Shown here piece by piece: positions 63,481 to 64,000 of a DNA stretch of 64,000 nt (its first letter is position 1; each line of letters opens with the position of its first letter). Source of the DNA: Limanda limanda (Eukaryota > Chordata > Actinopteri > Pleuronectiformes > Pleuronectidae); NCBI RefSeq assembly GCF_963576545.1, contig NC_083639.1, positions 15,378,118 through 15,442,117 on the forward strand. The letters are read 5' to 3'. A model generated the notes under the pieces. The model was not told the DNA's origin. It saw nothing but the letters and a program-made list of their open reading frames with translations, and ran no database searches. The position numbers and the translations under genes are program-made.

Positions 63481-64000
63481 ACAACAATATAGAATAGACT
63501 GAAGATGAAAAGAAGCTGCAAATTGGTCTTGATTCAATGCATGGCGAATTCCATAATGTGTCATATTAAATCTATATCTGAATGAATACAAGGTAAGATA
63601 CACAAATGATCACTTTTCACAACCTCTTTTACGTACCATTTTATAATTATTATCATTACATACATCACGTTTCTCCAATGCAGTGGCTTGTAAACTGGTT
63701 CTCTGGTGATGCCTCTGACGTCAGATGGGAGTGATGGTGACTCACAACTTTTTTTCTCGCCAAAATAACGTGCTTAAACAAATCCTCACCTTTGCTAACA
63801 CAGCTTTTGAGTGAATTTACCCTGACCATGACCTGACAGGAGGACAGCCAGAAGGGGCCCCCTTCAGGGACATGACTCCACTATTTTGTGTTATTGTCTT
63901 TTATCACAGAAAAAATTGGCGTCAGGAGAATTCCCATGGGCAAAACACAGCACAGAGGTTTCCTTTCCCTACCTTATTATGCACTTCATCATATTTCAAT

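Larger units (their letters stand above)
53484..64000 (+). other. Partial intron downstream of exon E
   Basis: Begins gtgagt and runs to the window end without a recognisable next exon (the helix 12 and PETKNR-type segment was looked for and not found). It holds a LINE-like tail (54521-54660), a small tandem array (54661-54735), ATC and TA simple repeats, a family D element (58476-58976), two family B copies and a terminal LINE-like tail (63365-63480). Tracts such as 55090-57090 and 59150-62100 show nothing identifiable. Confidence 0.8.

Noticed and set aside
53484..64000. Search for the final SLC2A9-like exon (helix 12, PETKNR-type motif)
   Set aside because: No stretch with the expected motif after a splice acceptor was found. 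The exon is presumed to lie past the window.

Overview
The window looks like intron-rich vertebrate nuclear DNA, most probably from a teleost (ray-finned) fish. The evidence is spliced exons with GT/AG borders, very long (TG)n microsatellites, Tc1-like transposons of the kind common in fish, many small dispersed repeats, and an AT-rich background. No bacterial, viral or organellar genes are seen.

The only host gene I can support is one plus-strand gene for a class II facilitative sugar/urate transporter, closest to SLC2A9 (GLUT9). Five internal coding exons are readable: A 7137-7318 (182 nt), B 9727-9837 (111 nt), C 24215-24316 (102 nt), D 25040-25115 (76 nt) and E 53356-53483 (128 nt). Their phases fit each other exactly. 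Together they encode about 199 residues, from the end of the large cytoplasmic loop through membrane helix 11. The 5' exons (helices 1-6) lie upstream of base 1. The last exon (helix 12 and the C-terminal tail) lies beyond base 64000. Introns are 2.4, 14.4, 0.7 and 28.2 kb, flanked by partial introns of more than 7.1 kb and more than 10.5 kb.

The introns hold the rest. The 14.4 kb intron carries a nested inverted-repeat element (15047-16434), a complete but dead Tc1-like transposon (17624-19148) whose transposase has three in-frame stops, two TG microsatellites and a small element with inverted ends (23263-23743). The 28.2 kb intron carries a non-LTR retrotransposon relic, a fragment of a second Tc1-like family, a near-perfect 35-bp hairpin (48928-49011) and copies of several dispersed repeats.

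The most interesting local feature is a 171-bp pure (TG)n run that abuts the 3' splice site of exon A, where a polypyrimidine tract would normally sit. I found no evidence of a novel multi-gene system. Repeat class names come from recognition of characteristic motifs and were not checked against a database.
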